A stretch of 64,000 nt of DNA from NCBI RefSeq assembly GCF_018119405.1, contig NZ_JAGPWC010000018.1, positions 1 to 64,000 on the forward strand. The letters run 5' to 3'. Position 1 is the first letter of the stretch, and each line of letters opens with the position of its first letter. This document shows, one piece after another, positions 47,772 to 55,165 of this stretch. The notes under the pieces are model-generated. The model saw only the letters and a program-made list of their open reading frames with translations, had not been told where the DNA came from and did no database searches. Position numbers and translations under genes: made by a program. The stretch is from Massilia sp. ST3 (GTDB taxonomy: Bacteria > Pseudomonadota > Gammaproteobacteria > Burkholderiales > Burkholderiaceae_D).

Positions 47772-48914
47772 ATGGGTGCAAGCGACCTGCGCGGCTGCGC
47801 GCCGCACCAGCAATTGTTCGAACCCTTCGCGATTAGCCGCCTGGTGCTGCCCAACCGTCTCGCGGTGGCGCCGATGACGCGCGTCAGCGCCACCGCCGAC
47901 GGCTCCGCCACTGCCGAGATGCAGGCCTACTACGGCGCCTTCGCGGAAGGCGGCTTCGGCCTGGTGATCACGGAAGGGATCTATACCGACAAGGCCTACT
48001 CGCAAGGCTACCTGTACCAGCCCGGCTTGTCCGACGGCGTGCAGCGCGACGCCTGGGCGCCGCTGGTGCGCGCCGTGCACGCGGGCGGGGCGCGCATCGT
48101 CGCGCAACTGATGCATGCGGGCGCGCTGTCGCAAGGGAATCCCTACCGCAGCGAGACGCGCGGCCCCTCCGTCGTGCGCCCGAAGGGGCAACAGATGCAT
48201 TTCTACCGCGGCAACGGCCCCTACCGCCTGCCGCAGGCCATGACCGAGGCGGACATCCTGGATGCGATCCGCGGCTTTGCCGACGCGGCGGCGCGGGCGC
48301 GCGAGGCCGGCTTCGACGGCGTCGAGATCCACGGCGCGAACGGCTACCTGCTCGACCAGTTCCTGAGCGACGGAATCAACCTGCGCGAGGACCGCTATGG
48401 CGGCAGCCTCGAACGCCGCCTGCAGCTTCTGCTCGAGGTGGCGGGAGCGGTGCGCAATGCGGTGGGCGACGATTTCGCGGTGGGCGTGCGCATTTCGCAG
48501 GCCAAGGTCAACGATTTCGAGCACAAATGGGCCGGCGGGGAAGCCGATGCGGCGGCCATTTTCGGCGCGCTCGGCAGGCTGCCGGTCGATTACCTGCACA
48601 CCACCGAATTCGAAGCCTGGAAGAGCGCCTTCGGCAGCGGCCCGAGCCTGGCCGCGCTGGCGAAACGGCATGCCGGGCTGGCCGTGATCGCCAACGGTTC
48701 GCTGCACGATCCCGCGCGCGCGGCCGGCTTGCTCGACGGCGGCGAAGCCGACCTGGTGTCGCTGGGCCGCGGCGCGCTGACGCACGCCGACTGGCCGCGC
48801 CGCCTGCGCGCGGGCGAACCGGCCGAGGAATTCGACCCCGCCATCCTGTCGCCCATCGCCGACCTGGCCAATGCGGCCTGCCAAAGAGCCGCGCGTGGCC
48901 CGGGTCCTGCTTAG
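47772..48914 (+). CDS. Old yellow enzyme family NADH:flavin oxidoreductase
   Basis: This 380-residue FMN enzyme is a TIM barrel of the OYE/NemA group: LVLPNRLAVAPMTRVSATADG, MHAGAL, and VEIHGANGYLLDQFLSDGIN followed by DRYGGSLERR. It reduces activated C=C bonds using NAD(P)H, with a Tyr proton donor expected from the family. The start is 1 bp after ridA, so the two are in one operon. It converges with the NAT gene at a 3-bp gap. Confidence 0.93.
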   Translation: MGASDLRGCAPHQQLFEPFAISRLVLPNRLAVAPMTRVSATADGSATAEMQAYYGAFAEGGFGLVITEGIYTDKAYSQGYLYQPGLSDGVQRDAWAPLVRAVHAGGARIVAQLMHAGALSQGNPYRSETRGPSVVRPKGQQMHFYRGNGPYRLPQAMTEADILDAIRGFADAAARAREAGFDGVEIHGANGYLLDQFLSDGINLREDRYGGSLERRLQLLLEVAGAVRNAVGDDFAVGVRISQAKVNDFEHKWAGGEADAAAIFGALGRLPVDYLHTTEFEAWKSAFGSGPSLAALAKRHAGLAVIANGSLHDPARAAGLLDGGEADLVSLGRGALTHADWPRRLRAGEPAEEFDPAILSPIADLANAACQRAARGPGPA

Positions 48915-48917
48915 TTT

Positions 48918-49739
48918 TCAGCCAGCCGCGCGGGCCTTGTCGACGATGCCGCCGAGGCGCGCGCGCAGGCCGGGAACGCCCGCGGTGACGATGCCGAATT
49001 CCGTCTCCAGCAGCCCGACGATCTCGTCCACGCTCTCGAGCTGGCGGGTACTCGGCGCGCCGTCCAGGCCATAGAAGCTGTAGCGCGTGTTGTTGATGAC
49101 GTGGCGTCCGCCGGCCGTGGTGCGCACGGCCACCAGGTCGCGCGTGAAATGCGAGGCCGGGTTGGTCGAGACGTACCAGTTGCTCATCTCGAAGTCCGGC
49201 TGGTAGGCGGGCGCCATCTCGAAGATGTAGAGCGGCTCCCAGTCGCCCGTGAGCCGGGCTTCCAGGCGGTAGCCGGCCGGGTCGTCCATCACGCGGTACT
49301 CGCCATGCGGCGTGGACTGCGCGAGCCCGGGCGCCAGGCGCAGCGGCGCGGTGAGCGTGGCGCGGCCGAAGCCCGTGTCCGCGATCCAGGTTTCGCCTTC
49401 GGCCTCGACCAGCACCAGCATGTGGGTGCGCGGCGTGATCACCTCTTGCGGCACGTTCAGGCGCACGCGGGCCACCAGCGGCCGGGTCGCGAAACCCAGG
49501 CTGGCGAGGGCATGCCCGAACATCAGGTTGTGCTCGTAGCAGTAGCCGCCGCGCCCCTGGGTGAACTTGTCCAGCAGCGCAGGGATGTCCAGCCTGACCG
49601 GCAGGCCGGTGAGCGGGTTCAGGTTCTCGAAGGGCAGCGTGTGGGTATGGCGCAGCTGCAGCGCCTTCAGGGCCGCGATGCCGGGCTTGCCCTCGTGGCG
49701 GTAGCCGATCAGGTCGAAGTAGCAGGACAGGTCGATCAT
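48918..49739 (-). CDS. Arylamine N-acetyltransferase
   Basis: NAT (273 residues) transfers acetyl from acetyl-CoA to arylamines or hydrazines. The Cys-His-Asp triad is C67 (GRGGYCYEHN), H106 (RTHMLVLV) and D121 (WIADTGFG), all in the expected order. Length and FENLNPLTG at residues 37-45 match the family. The gene points opposite to ridA-OYE and may be co-transcribed with the M20 peptidase upstream (gap about 85 bp). Confidence 0.93.
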   Translation of the reverse strand: MIDLSCYFDLIGYRHEGKPGIAALKALQLRHTHTLPFENLNPLTGLPVRLDIPALLDKFTQGRGGYCYEHNLMFGHALASLGFATRPLVARVRLNVPQEVITPRTHMLVLVEAEGETWIADTGFGRATLTAPLRLAPGLAQSTPHGEYRVMDDPAGYRLEARLTGDWEPLYIFEMAPAYQPDFEMSNWYVSTNPASHFTRDLVAVRTTAGGRHVINNTRYSFYGLDGAPSTRQLESVDEIVGLLETEFGIVTAGVPGLRARLGGIVDKARAAG

Positions 49740-49824
49740 TGTGCGAACTCCTTCAGGGAATGGACATGGCGGCAGTGTAAAACCTCAACTTAGGTCGAGG
49801 TCAAGCGCCATGTCCGCCACCGGT

Positions 49825-51225
49825 TCAGGGTTTGCCCGCCAGGCGGCGCAGCATGAACACCCAGTGGTCGACATCGTCGTCCAGCGCCTTGACCGGCAGC
49901 CGTTCGTCGCGCCCGTGCGCGCGCATGTCGGTCGGGACGATGCCCCAGGAGCCGTCGACGCCATAGATCGGGATGCCGGCGATGCGGAAGGGGTTGGCGT
50001 CGCTGGCGCCGGCGCTCATTTCCGGGAACACCGGCGAGTTCGGGTGGCGCGCCTTGACCGCGTCGGTGTAGGCATTCACCACGTCGGCGCGCAGCGGCGA
50101 GTCGAGCGAGGACACGGCCTGGTCGTTGCGGGTCACGGCCACGTTCTTGTCGGCCGCGATCTTTTCCAGCTCGACTTTGATCGCATCGGGCGAGACGCCC
50201 GGCATGATGCGGCAGTTGACGGTGGCCGTGGCCAGCTGGGGCAGGGCGTTGTCGGCATGGCCGCCGGCCAGGCGGGTGGCCACGCAGCGCGTGCGGGTCA
50301 GGCCGGTCTCGCCTTCGTCGGCCTCGATCAGGTCGGCGACGCGGCCGTCCTTCGGGTTCTTGAGCCAGGCGCGCATCGCGTTGCCGAGGGCGCCGCGCTC
50401 GGTCTTCTCGCGGCCGGCGAAATAGGCGCGGGTGGTCTCGTTCATCACCGGCGTGAAGCGGTATTTCTCCAGGCGCGCGAGGGCGTTCGCCAGGGCATAG
50501 ATGGCGTTGTCGGCGCGCGGCTTGGACGAGTGCCCGCCGCGGTTGCGCACGGTGAAGGTATAGGTGGCGTAGGTCTTCTCGGCCGACTGCAGCGAGAAGC
50601 CGAGCGGCCGTCCGTCGGGGGCGAAGGCGCCGCCGCCGCCGTCGGCGTTGAGGCCGAATTCGACGTCGAGCAGATTGCGCCATTCGGTCGCGCCCAGTTC
50701 AGCGCCATGGCTGACCGTTTCCTCGTCGCCGGTGTAGAACACGATGATGTCGCGCGTCGGCTGGAAGCCTTCGGCCTTGAGCTTCATCAGCGCCGCCGAG
50801 GTGGCCGCGATGCCCTGCTTGATGTCGCTGGTGCCGCGGCCATAGTAGTAGCCGTCCTTCTCGGTGAAGACAAACGGGTCCGTGTCGCCCCAGTCCTCGC
50901 GGCGCGCCTCGACCACGTCCATATGGGCCATCAGCATGATCGGCCGCGCGCTCGGGTTCGGCGCGCGCCAGCGTACGATCAGGGCCGCCACCTTCTCGTA
51001 GGGCATGACCTTGATGTCGGCCTCCGGGAAACCCGCCTTGCGGTATTCGCCCGCCAGGTAGTTCGCCATCTCGATCAGCTTGGGGCTGCCGGGCGTGGTC
51101 GGGATGTTCACCGTGCGCTCCAGCAGCTCGCGCGCCTTGGCGTGCGCCGGGTCATTGGCCGGGGTCGCGGAAGCGGCGCCGGCCAGGAGGAGAGCGGCGA
51201 TCGGAAGCAGTTTGTACAGGGACAT
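49825..51225 (-). CDS. M20 family secreted zinc peptidase
   Basis: This 466-residue protein has a signal peptide (about 1-21, ending AGAASA). It belongs to M20/M25/M40: the first metal histidine in MLMAHMDVVEARRED, the bridging Asp in YGRGTSDIKQG, and catalytic Glu pair in YTGDEETVSHG. A dimerisation insert (RNRGGHSSKPRADNAIY) follows. It should cleave short peptides or release a terminal amino acid outside the cytoplasm. ATG 51225 has GGAG 8 bp upstream; a GTG at 51234 is in frame. Confidence 0.9.
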   Translation of the reverse strand: MSLYKLLPIAALLLAGAASATPANDPAHAKARELLERTVNIPTTPGSPKLIEMANYLAGEYRKAGFPEADIKVMPYEKVAALIVRWRAPNPSARPIMLMAHMDVVEARREDWGDTDPFVFTEKDGYYYGRGTSDIKQGIAATSAALMKLKAEGFQPTRDIIVFYTGDEETVSHGAELGATEWRNLLDVEFGLNADGGGGAFAPDGRPLGFSLQSAEKTYATYTFTVRNRGGHSSKPRADNAIYALANALARLEKYRFTPVMNETTRAYFAGREKTERGALGNAMRAWLKNPKDGRVADLIEADEGETGLTRTRCVATRLAGGHADNALPQLATATVNCRIMPGVSPDAIKVELEKIAADKNVAVTRNDQAVSSLDSPLRADVVNAYTDAVKARHPNSPVFPEMSAGASDANPFRIAGIPIYGVDGSWGIVPTDMRAHGRDERLPVKALDDDVDHWVFMLRRLAGKP

Positions 51226-51287
51226 CTGGGGCACTCCGGAAGAATGGTCGTGCCCCAGTGTAACTGTTCATTTTGGCAACAACAAGC

Positions 51288-51698
51288 TCAGCGGAGTTGC
51301 TGAATGCGCAGCATGTTCCCGGCCGGATCGCGCACCGCGCAGTCGCGCACACCATAGGGCTGCTCGGTCGGCTCCTGGACGATATCGGCCTCACGCGCCT
51401 GCAGGCGATCGAACACGGCGTCCAGGTCGCGGGTGGCGAACAGCAGCATCGCATAAGTCCCCTTGGCCATCATCTCGGCGATGGTGCGGCGCTCCTCGTC
51501 GGTGACGCCCGGCGCCACGCCGGCCGGCGCCAGCACGATCGAGGTGCCGGGCTGGTTGACGGGGCCGACGGTGATCCAGCGCATGGCGCCGTAGGCGACG
51601 TCCTTGCGCACCTCGAAGCCGAGGACGTCGCGGTAGAAGGCGAGCGAGGTTTCCGCGTCCTGGTGCGGGAGGAAGGTCGAGTGGATGGAGATGTCCAT
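51288..51698 (-). CDS. VOC superfamily (glyoxalase-like) protein
   Basis: This 136-residue protein has the VOC fold: DAETSLAFYRDVLGFEVRKD near the start and VRDCAVRDPAGNMLRIQQL at the end, with the paired beta-alpha-beta-beta-beta modules. Glyoxalases, extradiol dioxygenases and resistance proteins share this fold; the substrate is unknown. It lies 36 bp downstream of the AraC-type gene, so the two are probably co-transcribed. No obvious Shine-Dalgarno conflict was seen at ATG 51698. Confidence 0.87.
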   Translation of the reverse strand: MDISIHSTFLPHQDAETSLAFYRDVLGFEVRKDVAYGAMRWITVGPVNQPGTSIVLAPAGVAPGVTDEERRTIAEMMAKGTYAMLLFATRDLDAVFDRLQAREADIVQEPTEQPYGVRDCAVRDPAGNMLRIQQLR

Positions 51699-51734
51699 GG
51701 TGTGAGCCTCTTTCAGGTGGATGGAGACGCCAGC

Positions 51735-52181
51735 TTAGCCGGGCGGGTCAAGCGGCGCTTCTTGATTCCTGATCGGTCGCGTCACCTGCTTGGCGACGCA
51801 GGGCGGGATGCCGTCCAGGGCCTGGGGCGGCTGGCTGCTGCGGTAGACGCTGGGCGGCACGCCGACCAGTTCGGTGAAGCGGGTGCTGAAGGTGCCGAGC
51901 GAGGAGCAGCCGACCTCGAAGCAGACCTCGGTGACATTCATGCCGCCGCGCCGCAGCAGGGCCATGGCGCGCTCGATGCGCCGCGTCATCAGGTAGGAAT
52001 AGGGCGACTCCCCGTAGGCAAGCTTGAACTGGCGGCTCAGGTGCCCGGCCGACATGTGGACGCCGCGCGCCAGCTCCTCGACGTTCAGCGGCTGCATGTA
52101 GTCGCGGTCGATGCGGTCGCGCACCCGGCGCAGGCGCGCCAGGTCGCGCAAGCGCAGCGCGAAGGCCGGGTCATGCGTCAT
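51735..52181 (-). CDS. AraC-type transcriptional regulator, short
   Basis: This 148-residue protein consists mainly of the double helix-turn-helix of the AraC family: VEELARGVHMSAGHLSRQFK (first HTH) and VTEVCFEVGCSSLGTFSTRF (second HTH). The usual N-terminal sensing domain is absent, so it is a stand-alone HTH-only form, like MarA/SoxS. It lies directly after the amidase (7-bp gap) and before the VOC gene in the same direction, suggesting one operon. The signal it responds to is unknown. Confidence 0.88.
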   Translation of the reverse strand: MTHDPAFALRLRDLARLRRVRDRIDRDYMQPLNVEELARGVHMSAGHLSRQFKLAYGESPYSYLMTRRIERAMALLRRGGMNVTEVCFEVGCSSLGTFSTRFTELVGVPPSVYRSSQPPQALDGIPPCVAKQVTRPIRNQEAPLDPPG

Positions 52182-52188
52182 GCCTGCC

Positions 52189-53685
52189 TCATGCCCGGGT
52201 CATGGCCGGCAGCCGCTCGAACCAGGGTTGGGCCTGTTCCAGCTGGGCGGCCAGCTGCAGCAGGCTGTCTTCGCGTCCGAAAGGCGCGACGAACTGCACG
52301 CCCAGCGGCAGGCCGTCGGCCGTCCAGTGCAGGGGCACCGACATCGAGGGCGTGCCGGTGAGATTCGACAGCTGGGTGAAAGGCACGTAGCGCAGGTTGT
52401 CGCGCGCGATGCCGTCGACCGTGGCGTCCAGCAGGCCGAGGCGCGCCAGCAGTCCCAGCACGCCGCTGCGCTGCAGGAAGCCCAGCATCGCCTGCTGCGA
52501 GGCGGGCAGGTCGCCCGCGCCATGCTTCACTGGAGGATGGGCCAGGGTCGGCGTGAGGAGCATGTCGTAGCGCTGGTGGAAACGCCCGAGCGCCCGCGCA
52601 TAGGTATTCCACTGCGCCAGCTGCTCGGTCAGCGAGGGCGCGTTCGTCGCCCTGCCGAGCGTCAGCAGCAGGCGGGTCATCGGCTCGACCTCGCCGCCCT
52701 CGATGCCGAGGGCCTTGTTGCGCGCCACGATGGCCGGGACCTGGCCGAAGTAGATGTGCAGGTAGCTCTTGGCCAGGGCCGCGCCGTCGATCTCGGGCGC
52801 CGCTTCTTCCACCTCGTGGCCCAGGCTGGCCAGCAGCCTGGCCGCGTGACGCACCGCGGCCACCGCTTCCGGATGCACCTCGGCCCCGATCGGCGAGGCG
52901 GCGCTGAAGCCGATGCGCAGGCGGCCGGGCGCGCGCCGCATCAGTTCCTCGTAGGGTGCGGCGGGCGGCGCGATCACGAAGGGATCGCCCGGCTCGGCGC
53001 CCTGCAGCAGGTCGAGGGCGCGCGCGCTGTCGCGCACGCTGCGCGAGAGCACCCCTTCGCTCGAGGCGCCGAACCAGATCTCGCCGGCATGCGGCCCGGC
53101 CGACACCCTGCCGCGCGAGGGGCGCAGCCCGAACAGGCCGCAGCAGGCGGCAGGAATGCGGATCGAGCCGCCGCCGTCGTTCCCGGCCGCCATCGGCACG
53201 ATGCCCGCGGCCACCGCCGCGGCCGCGCCGCCGCTCGAGCCGCCCGGGGTATGGTCCAGGTTCCAGGGATTGCTGGTGCGGCCGGACAGCAGCGGATCGG
53301 TCACGCCTTTCAAGGCGAACTCCGGCAGGTTGGTCTTGCCGAACACGACCAGGCCGGCATCGAGGTAGCGGCGCACCACGGCCGCATGCTCGCGCGGCAC
53401 GTAGCCGCGCATCGAACGGCTGCCGTTGGTGGTGGGCAGTCCCGCGTAATCCTGCAGGCCGTCCTTGATCAGGAAGGGTACGCCGGCGAAGGGACCGGCC
53501 AGCGGGCCCTGGAGCCGGGCCCGGGCTTCATCCTCCATCAGCCGGCACACGGCGTTGAGCCTGCCGTGGACGGCGGCGTGGCGCGCCAGCGCCGTGTCCA
53601 GCAGCGCCTGCGGCGTGACGGCGCCCTCGGCAACGAGAGCGGCAAGGGAAGTGGCGTCATGGCGCAGGTAGTCGTGGAAGTGCAT
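52189..53685 (-). CDS. Amidase signature family enzyme
   Basis: This 498-residue protein has the amidase signature: K74 in FLIKDGLQDY, S150 in GGSSGGAAAAVAAG and S174 in NDGGGSIRIPAA, the Lys-Ser-Ser triad. It hydrolyses carboxamide bonds; it may be a housekeeping GatA-like or catabolic enzyme, but lack of gatB/gatC neighbours argues for a stand-alone amidase. ATG 53685 gives a normal N-terminus (MHFHDYLRHDATSL); further upstream sequence in frame lacks family signatures. Confidence 0.9.
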   Translation of the reverse strand: MHFHDYLRHDATSLAALVAEGAVTPQALLDTALARHAAVHGRLNAVCRLMEDEARARLQGPLAGPFAGVPFLIKDGLQDYAGLPTTNGSRSMRGYVPREHAAVVRRYLDAGLVVFGKTNLPEFALKGVTDPLLSGRTSNPWNLDHTPGGSSGGAAAAVAAGIVPMAAGNDGGGSIRIPAACCGLFGLRPSRGRVSAGPHAGEIWFGASSEGVLSRSVRDSARALDLLQGAEPGDPFVIAPPAAPYEELMRRAPGRLRIGFSAASPIGAEVHPEAVAAVRHAARLLASLGHEVEEAAPEIDGAALAKSYLHIYFGQVPAIVARNKALGIEGGEVEPMTRLLLTLGRATNAPSLTEQLAQWNTYARALGRFHQRYDMLLTPTLAHPPVKHGAGDLPASQQAMLGFLQRSGVLGLLARLGLLDATVDGIARDNLRYVPFTQLSNLTGTPSMSVPLHWTADGLPLGVQFVAPFGREDSLLQLAAQLEQAQPWFERLPAMTRA

Positions 53686-53785
53686 GGGCAAATGATGAAC
53701 CGGGAAGCGGGCCCCGAAGTTGAACTTGCCCAAGATGAAATATTCTGCCGCTCTCCTTGTCAAGGAAAAACTGCCAGGGCGGCGA

Positions 53786-54202
53786 TTAATGCTTCCTGCG
53801 TTCGGCCAGTTCGTACACGGCCATGCCCGCCAGCATGGCTGCGACGAAGAGCAGGGGCTTCCAGCCGCCTGTAGCAAGCGAGGCGAGGGCCGGACCCGGG
53901 CAATAGCCGGCGATGCCCCAGCCGATGCCGAACACCAGGCTGCCCAGCACCAGACGACGACTGATGGCGGTGGCGGACGGCAGCCGCAGCGGTTCGCCCA
54001 GCAGGCTGCGCCGCCGGCGCTTGGCGAGGGCATAGGCCGGGGCCGCCGCCAGCAGGGCGGCGCCCATGGTGAACAGGAGCGAGGGATCCCAGCGGCCGGC
54101 CAGGTCGAGGAAACCGAGCACCTTGGCCGGATTGCTCAGGCCGGACACGACCAGGCCGAGGCCGAACACCAGGCCGGAAAACAATGCGGTGAGAGCGTTC
54201 AT
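53786..54202 (-). CDS. YeeE/YedE family protein, second half
   Basis: This 138-residue membrane protein (four helices) has GYCPGPALASL, the C-terminal-half motif of YeeE/YedE (DUF6691) transporters. Family members import thiosulfate or other sulfur species; TsuA is the known example, in which conserved cysteines are essential. The adjacent gene supplies the N-terminal half, so the two together resemble one full-length YeeE. The ATG overlaps nothing; the previous gene stops 5 bp earlier. Confidence 0.85.
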   Translation of the reverse strand: MNALTALFSGLVFGLGLVVSGLSNPAKVLGFLDLAGRWDPSLLFTMGAALLAAAPAYALAKRRRRSLLGEPLRLPSATAISRRLVLGSLVFGIGWGIAGYCPGPALASLATGGWKPLLFVAAMLAGMAVYELAERRKH

Positions 54203-54207
54203 GCGCC

Positions 54208-54639
54208 TCAGCCAAGGATGTGGCGCAGCAGGTAGACGGTGGCGAAACCGGCGCCCGTAAAGGCGGCGGTGGCGGCCAGCGAGCGCGGCGAGCCGCGCGC
54301 CAGCCCGCAAATGCCGTGGCCGCTGGTGCAGCCGGCGGCGTAGCGCGTGCCGATGCCGACCAGCAGGCCGGCCAGCAGCAGGGCCGGCAGCCCGGCGTCG
54401 ATCCGAACGGGCGGCAGCGGTGCAAGCAGTCCGTAGAGCAGGGGCGCGGCCACCAGCCCGCCCAGGAAGGCCAGGCGCCAGGCGCGCTCGCCCGGGGCGG
54501 GGCGCAGCAAGCCGCCCAGGATGCCGCTGATGCCCGCGATGCGCCCGTTCAGCAGCAGGAAGGCGGCGCTCGCCAGTCCGATCAGGACGCCTCCGGCCAG
54601 CGCCATCCAGGGCGTAAAGTGTTCCCAGTCGATGTCCAT
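54208..54639 (-). CDS. YeeE/YedE family protein, first half
   Basis: This 143-residue membrane protein has four helices and the motif AAGCTSGHGICGLARGS, the N-terminal-half signature of YeeE/YedE with the first conserved cysteine. GGGAGGA lies 7 bp before ATG 54639. It is followed 5 bp later by the second half-gene. The pair probably forms a hetero-oligomeric sulfur-compound transporter. No rhodanese or sulfur oxidation gene is adjacent. Confidence 0.86.
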   Translation of the reverse strand: MDIDWEHFTPWMALAGGVLIGLASAAFLLLNGRIAGISGILGGLLRPAPGERAWRLAFLGGLVAAPLLYGLLAPLPPVRIDAGLPALLLAGLLVGIGTRYAAGCTSGHGICGLARGSPRSLAATAAFTGAGFATVYLLRHILG

Positions 54640-54663
54640 GCCTCGTCCTCCCGGGCAGTCCCG

Positions 54664-54957
54664 TCAGCGGCGCCGCTTCTTGTCGTTGGCCGTATAGGTA
54701 CGAGTGTAGAAGCCCGGCGGCTTCTTCGCCACCCAGGCGATGAAGGACCGGATGTCCTCGTGTGCGCGCAAGGCTTCCCAGGTATGGTATGTATTCAACA
54801 GTTCCCGCTCGGTAAATGCCGAGTGAATCTTGCGATGGCAAATCTTGTGTATCGGGAATTGCTCTTTGCCCTTGAAGGTTTTCGGGACCAGGTGGTGGCG
54901 GTCGATGTTCTCCGTTCCCAGCGGCCTCCCGCACAAGGGGCACAGCTCGTCGCTCAT
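54664..54957 (-). CDS. Small HNH-type endonuclease domain protein
   Basis: This 97-residue protein has CPLCGRP at residues 6-12, then DRHHLVPKTF and ICHRKIHSAF, the order of zinc cysteines and HNH histidines in HNH/McrA-like nucleases. The C-terminal 40 residues form a small helical tail. It may be a DNA-binding or nicking protein; many such small HNH proteins are uncharacterised and lack known targets. GGAG lies 6 bp before ATG 54957. It stands at the edge of the kinase cluster. Confidence 0.8.
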   Translation of the reverse strand: MSDELCPLCGRPLGTENIDRHHLVPKTFKGKEQFPIHKICHRKIHSAFTERELLNTYHTWEALRAHEDIRSFIAWVAKKPPGFYTRTYTANDKKRRR

Positions 54958-55087
54958 GCGTGCTCCGACTCGTTGGCTCCTCCTCCAGATGGAGGCGTCC
55001 GCAGGCCTTGCAAGGTAGCGCCTGTCAATACCGCGCACGCCACGGATGGGCCGGTACTTGTGACAAGTTAATGGTGTAGAATTAACG

Positions 55088-55126
55088 CTTACCATTTTGC
55101 AACAGATTTGGTAAGAATCTGGTAAC
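55088..55126. promoter_or_regulatory. Possible operator upstream of hybrid kinase
   Basis: CTTACCA (55088-55094) and TGGTAAG (55109-55115) form an inverted repeat, followed by another TGGTAA half-site at 55120-55125. The region lies 40-78 bp before the kinase ATG at 55166 and may bind a regulator; nothing more is visible. Confidence 0.35.
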
Positions 55127-55165
55127 ACCCAGCATACCCCGTGCCCTGAAAGCGATGCCGTTGCA

